This document shows, in pieces, positions 59,851 through 64,000 of a DNA stretch of 64,000 nt. Each line of letters begins with the position of its first letter. Position 1 is the first letter of the stretch. The translations under genes were made by a program, and so were the position numbers. A model generated the notes under the pieces. It was not told where the DNA came from, ran no database searches, and saw nothing but the letters and a program-made list of their open reading frames with translations. Source of the stretch: Neckera pumila (Eukaryota; Streptophyta; Bryopsida; Hypnales; Neckeraceae); contig OZ018416.1 of NCBI GenBank assembly GCA_963969595.1, forward strand, positions 18,802,065-18,866,064, in the 5' to 3' direction.

Positions 59851-60382
59851 ACGAACATTCCGTGATATGAAGAGGGGAATCGGGGAGGTGATCATCCATC
59901 ATTTTCACTAATTACAGCTGATCATACCTTCTATTATAAAAGAATTTTTTTTTCCTTGCTTGTATCTAAATGGGAACTCAAGGACAATTCCAACACATTT
60001 TAGCATGCATTATTTGGACAATGCGTGAAGAAGTTATAAATTTTCAAAATATTATATCCATGGGTATGAAAAAACAACTTTAGGTTCTCATATACTTTCA
60101 TGTTTTGATTGTAAACCTTGGATAATTAATATGTAAGTTTTTGTGAAACTTTTTGGTTTGAGTGTTGGTGTCACTTTTGGAGCAATGTTGAGTAATGAGT
60201 ATGGCCGTATGGATGTATTGTATATATAACTTGGTGGAATTTCTTTCAAATTTTTTGGTTTACATAACATAAATGAGTTTGGAAGTCTTCCTAAGAATAT
60301 TAGGATTGTATTGTAATGGAAGTAAAGATACTTGAAATGATTGAATGAGCTTACATTTGATAAGCAAATGCAAAGATTCCAC
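59851..60382. other. AT-rich stretch, no gene recognised
   Basis: Nothing beyond short random frames. Confidence 0.4.
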
Positions 60383-60714
60383 CATTAGAGAAAAAATCAA
60401 TCCTCCGAAAGGCCTCTCTAGATTGACATGCCAACCTATTTCAAACTTGATCTGGCCAACTGGAAAAGTACCCTCGTGAGTAGTCAGAGTGTATGACTTT
60501 TTGCCAAAGCATTCAGATTTTGTGATTTTTTTTATTTTTATTTTTTAATTATTAATTTTTTATTTGTAAATTTGAGTTCCTAACACTGTCATTGTAGTTT
60601 CAGCTGTGTGGTGATAGGGGAAAAAATAAAATTTTCAGCCCATTAACACTAAATTTCAGGGTACTAAAAGGGGTCGTAGAGAGGCCCTTTGGAGGGCTTG
60701 TTTTTTCTCTAATG
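60383..60714. mobile_element. CATTAG-family element
   Basis: Ends CATTAGAGAAAAAATCAATC and TTGTTTTTTCTCTAATG, 332 bp, with the TAGTTTCAGCTGTG block. Confidence 0.75.
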
Positions 60715-60795
60715 ATATATTGTTGCATCTCTTTGGGTCCTTTGGCCCTACTATCCTATTTGCATAATGAGCTAATTGTATTTCCAACATTTTGA

Positions 60796-61693
60796 CTACT
60801 AAAGGATCAAGGCCCAAAAGTCCAAAACTGCCATTTTTATAGCAAAGAGTAAAAAATATTGAAATTTTTTTTTTTTTTTTGCATCTCACCATAGGATCTT
60901 ATACCTAACCAGTATGAGAATGTGTGGAAAAAATTTCAGAATTTTTGACAGCACAGATTGCAAGATATCTGCGTTTAAAGTGGAAAAAACAAATATTTCA
61001 ACACATTGCAGGATTTTATGACTTTGAACATTTTTATCTTAAATGTTTTGCACTACAGAGTTTTGAGCTTTTAATCTTTATAGTGGGGAATTGAGTTGAG
61101 AGTCTACGGAAAAATAAAAAATCCAAAAAAACTTAATTTTGATTATTAAAAAAATTATTGAATAGAAGTAGGTACGGGATAGAAGAAGAATCTAAAATAT
61201 TTATATCTTTTATATGGAATTAAAAAGCATGAATTCCAATGGTGAGATTCTTCTAGAAAAAAAAATAAACCTTGTGTACTTTTTTTTTTTAAAAATTGTA
61301 AAAATTGCATTTAGAGATGAATCTTACAAGTTATTTTTTTAGGAAGATGCTCTAAGTGCCCCCAAAAAAAGATTGTCCATAACTTTCTCATAAAAAATCC
61401 AAATGAAATGAATAAAATCTTTTGAAGTAGACAAAAGTATAATCTATAAGAAAAAAAAATAAAAATAAAAATAATTAAAGTTTTTTTTTTGCTACCCCCA
61501 AACTTTGTTTTGAGCTTATTTGGGCATACTTTTTTGTCTTGGGCACCAATTGAAAAAATAATTGTATTCCCAGAAAGCTTAGTAATTTTTCTTTCTTCAG
61601 AAAAAGTTTCAAAAAGTCATGACAAAAATTTAGATTGTAGGTACTTGCCCGAAATCCCATTTGTCCCCCGATGGGACAATGGTCCTTTAGGGT
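60796..61693. mobile_element. TTAA-family element, inverted orientation
   Basis: Runs from CTACTAAAGGATC to GGTCCTTTAGGGT before TTAA (61694-61697), with the foldback TTGTCCC...GGGACAA near the right end. 898 bp. Confidence 0.75.
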
Positions 61694-61697
61694 TTAA

Positions 61698-62344
61698 TCA
61701 TTGATAGACTATGAAATTGTTTGATTTTCATGAGTCAACTTTTCTTGAAATTTCATTCTAAAATATTGAAGTTCTATAAGGTTTAAAATTGAATGTTGAC
61801 TTGATGAATTCAATGCATTTTCTAATTTAATGTTTTGTTATAGCTATTTGATTGCATTTTAAACAATTTCAATGTTTGTCCATTTAATTTGTTTGCAATT
61901 GGTCTTTTTGACCAAAAAAATGTAAAAATTTCTTTTATTACATTTTTCAATTATTTTATACCAAATCTACTAGAAACTTACAATTTTAGATCATGAGTTT
62001 GACAAAATTTTCTTTATTATCAAATTGCATGATCAATACCCAGAACATGCAATTCAATTCCAAAATCTCATAGTCCCTCATACAAAGTACCTTGTTGCTG
62101 GCAAATTAAAGCAATGTATTTTGAAATGTGCAAGAGAAGGTGCAAACAGTGGATTTCAAAAGCCTTTTTGTCAAATAAATACATTTGAAGATGAATTAAC
62201 CAAAGATGACATGTCATTGTAGCTAAATGCATGGATACACACTACTTAGAAAACTTAGTGTTTGTTATGAAATGAGTTTAGGAAACATACATAATTGTGC
62301 AAGAATTTTGTACTCATTTCCTTCTTTGTTGTATCAGTATATGT
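61698..62344. other. AT-rich stretch, no gene recognised
   Basis: Unassigned. A 65-codon frame at 62025-62222 has no recognisable motif. Confidence 0.4.
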
Positions 62345-62568
62345 CATTAGAAGGGATTTGGGGCCTTTGGAAGACTGCAAGTTATCCTACGTTCCCGGAG
62401 TCTGGGAACAAAGGATAATTGCTGACAGATGTGGTCGAAATGGTGCCACATCATTTTTGCAAAAAAAAAAAAAAAAAATTGCTTAAAATGATATTTTGGG
62501 GAAGAATTTTTTTTTTTGAAAATAAAAAATTCTGATAGCCCGTACCGATGTTCACAGAATCCGGCCAG
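62345..62568. mobile_element. CATTAG short variant, truncated on the right
   Basis: Starts CATTAGAAGGGATTTGGGGC and resembles 23867-24072 until GAATCCGGCCAG, where another family member begins. Confidence 0.65.
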
Positions 62569-62755
62569 CATTAGAGAACAATTCAGTCCTTTACAGGGCT
62601 GTCCAAAGTTGACATGCCATGCTATTCTTTGCATGGCATGTCAACTTCAAAATTGCTCTTGGTAAGCAATTAGAGTCTCTGACTGCTCACCGGAGTAGTT
62701 AAGTCTTGCAGAATTTTTTTTTTTTTTTTTCTTTTTTTAGACTTAAAATTCTAGG
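62569..62755. mobile_element. Left half of a CATTAG-family element
   Basis: CATTAGAGAACAATTCAGTC followed by the TTGACATGCCATG foldback and the GACTGCTCACCG block. No right half is found before the window ends. Confidence 0.65.
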
Positions 62756-64000
62756 TGTCAAGCCTACGTATTTTCATCAAGGTCTACCATTGTTCTTACA
62801 CATACTGCTCTATTTTCTTCTTCACAACTGATAAGAAATAGAGATAAGTTAATTTTAAATGGGACCTCTTACACAGATTAGTTATCTAACTACTCTCACA
62901 TTATCCCTATAATCATTTGAAGCTGCAGGCAAGCTGTACTCTATATTGATATCCCGTTGACACCGAAGGAAAAATGGAGCTCCTAGGACAGCTCTGACAA
63001 GTCCTTACACTTCTGCATTCCCTGACCATTTTTATTATTTTTAAATGATGGCTTTGAGGCTTGTGCCTTAATTTCCCTATTGATTCATGAACTGGAACCC
63101 GGTTTGGTTAGTTGCTGCGCCAATATCAAGCCTGCTACTCATTTGCTTGTTCCTTCGCCCACATTAGGGCTGTTCAAACTCTCGAATAGATTGGGTGGCT
63201 ACTTGTGTTGTTTCCACAACTAAGGCGGCAGTTATAGATTTAGTTCTTTATCTTCTTCGTGTGCTGGTGTCTAGAAGAAAAGAGATCATGGTGTTAGGAT
63301 CCCAAAACAGCGGCCAGCAGGTGGTATCTTGTTTGTAACATTGCCGCAGTTTGTTTTTGCTCACTTGCGGTTGCTCTTTGCTTTTTGTTTTTGCTCTTAA
63401 TTAAATTACCTTTCTCTGGCATTTTTATAATCACAAGTAGTGGATTCCTTATGACACCTCATGTACGACAATCTGCACACTAATTGTTTGCGTGTTGTTA
63501 TGGGCACAGGTGAAGGATTCCACCTCCAAAGAACTGTTTTTTGCTTTTCTCAACAGAAAGCTTATGGGATTCTTCCGGGGTTACCAAACTCCTATGGTTG
63601 AACCAGCTTTGGTTCTGCACAGATAGAACTCATTGTCGTTATTCCTCAGACATTCGTTTATTTGATAGTATGCATTTGGGTTGTTTATTTACTTCACATA
63701 GAAAATCAAGTCCCTTACAAGCTGTGAATGGATGCTCTTTGAGTAAAAGCAATAGCATCATATTTGAAGTTACAGCGTTAAATCCATTAGAGCTTGCAAA
63801 CTCATGTTTGAACCATCTGGTCGAACAAATGCTAGGGAATTTTCTATATCTCTTCTCATACACAAATGTATATCTTTTATACACAGATATTTCTCTTGCT
63901 TCGGCTCTCTGCTTCTTAAATTTCAAGTTTTGAGTGATTAATTGTATACTTGTGAATTGGGCATTACTTGCTCATTCTAGCTGTGGATGCTTATATCCTC
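62756..64000. other. Unassigned stretch, partly similar to 44640-44930
   Basis: Shares AGCGGCCARCAGGTGGT and GACACCTCATGTACG, then a GGGCACAGGTGA motif, with 44640-44930 (here 63300-63510). A 130-codon frame at 63541-63933 has no recognisable domain. It may be the interior of a longer repeat running out of the window. Confidence 0.35.

Noticed and set aside
63541..63933. 130-codon frame as a gene
   Set aside because: No recognisable motif, an equally long frame lies on the opposite strand, and it sits in repeat-like DNA at the window edge.

Overview
The window is nuclear DNA from a plant. It is AT-rich and packed with transposon remnants, and the only recognisable protein genes are a cluster of germin-like protein (GLP) genes. 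The signs of a plant are the intronless GLPs with a signal peptide and canonical cupin motifs, TATA boxes upstream, AATAAA signals downstream, and many short non-autonomous DNA transposons. The species cannot be read from the sequence. A seedless land plant (bryophyte, lycophyte or fern) is a low-confidence guess.

Gene layout (labels GLP-A to GLP-F are mine). GLP-A is the last 54 codons of a + strand gene at 1-165. All the others lie on the minus strand: GLP-B 4453-5118, GLP-C 15795-16460, GLP-D 31640-32305, GLP-E 49960-50625, and GLP-F 58559-59217, which carries a 1-bp frameshift. GLP-A and GLP-B converge and share inverted 3' flanks. B to E are tandem copies. Each unit is a gene, a conserved upstream flank with a TATA box, an AT-rich spacer and the 3' flank of the next gene. 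The predicted products of B to E differ at only a few residues and all keep the three His and one Glu metal ligands. They are expected to be secreted cell-wall proteins. GLP-C looks like a recombinant, with a GLP-B-like 5' end and a GLP-D-like remainder.

Between the genes almost everything is repeat. Because the spacers are paralogous, many insertions can be compared with an empty site elsewhere in the same window, which gives target duplications directly. Seen this way are: a family of about 0.9 kb with CCCCTAAAG ends and TTAA duplications (piggyBac-like, non-coding, more than ten copies); several families with TA duplications (mariner/Stowaway-like, one sharing AGGTA ends); an element with 39-bp ends and a 9-bp duplication (Mutator-like); a 205-bp element with ends of nearly 60 bp and a 3-bp duplication; and an abundant family of 0.2-0.4 kb (longer forms exist) with CATTAG...CTAATG ends and no consistent target duplication.

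One insertion, about 750 bp and carrying a tRNA-like fold without an anticodon arm, sits between the coding region and the TATA box of GLP-B. No RNA gene of a standard class, no CRISPR and no intact transposase were found. The repeat structure and the mosaic history of the GLP array are the most interesting content.
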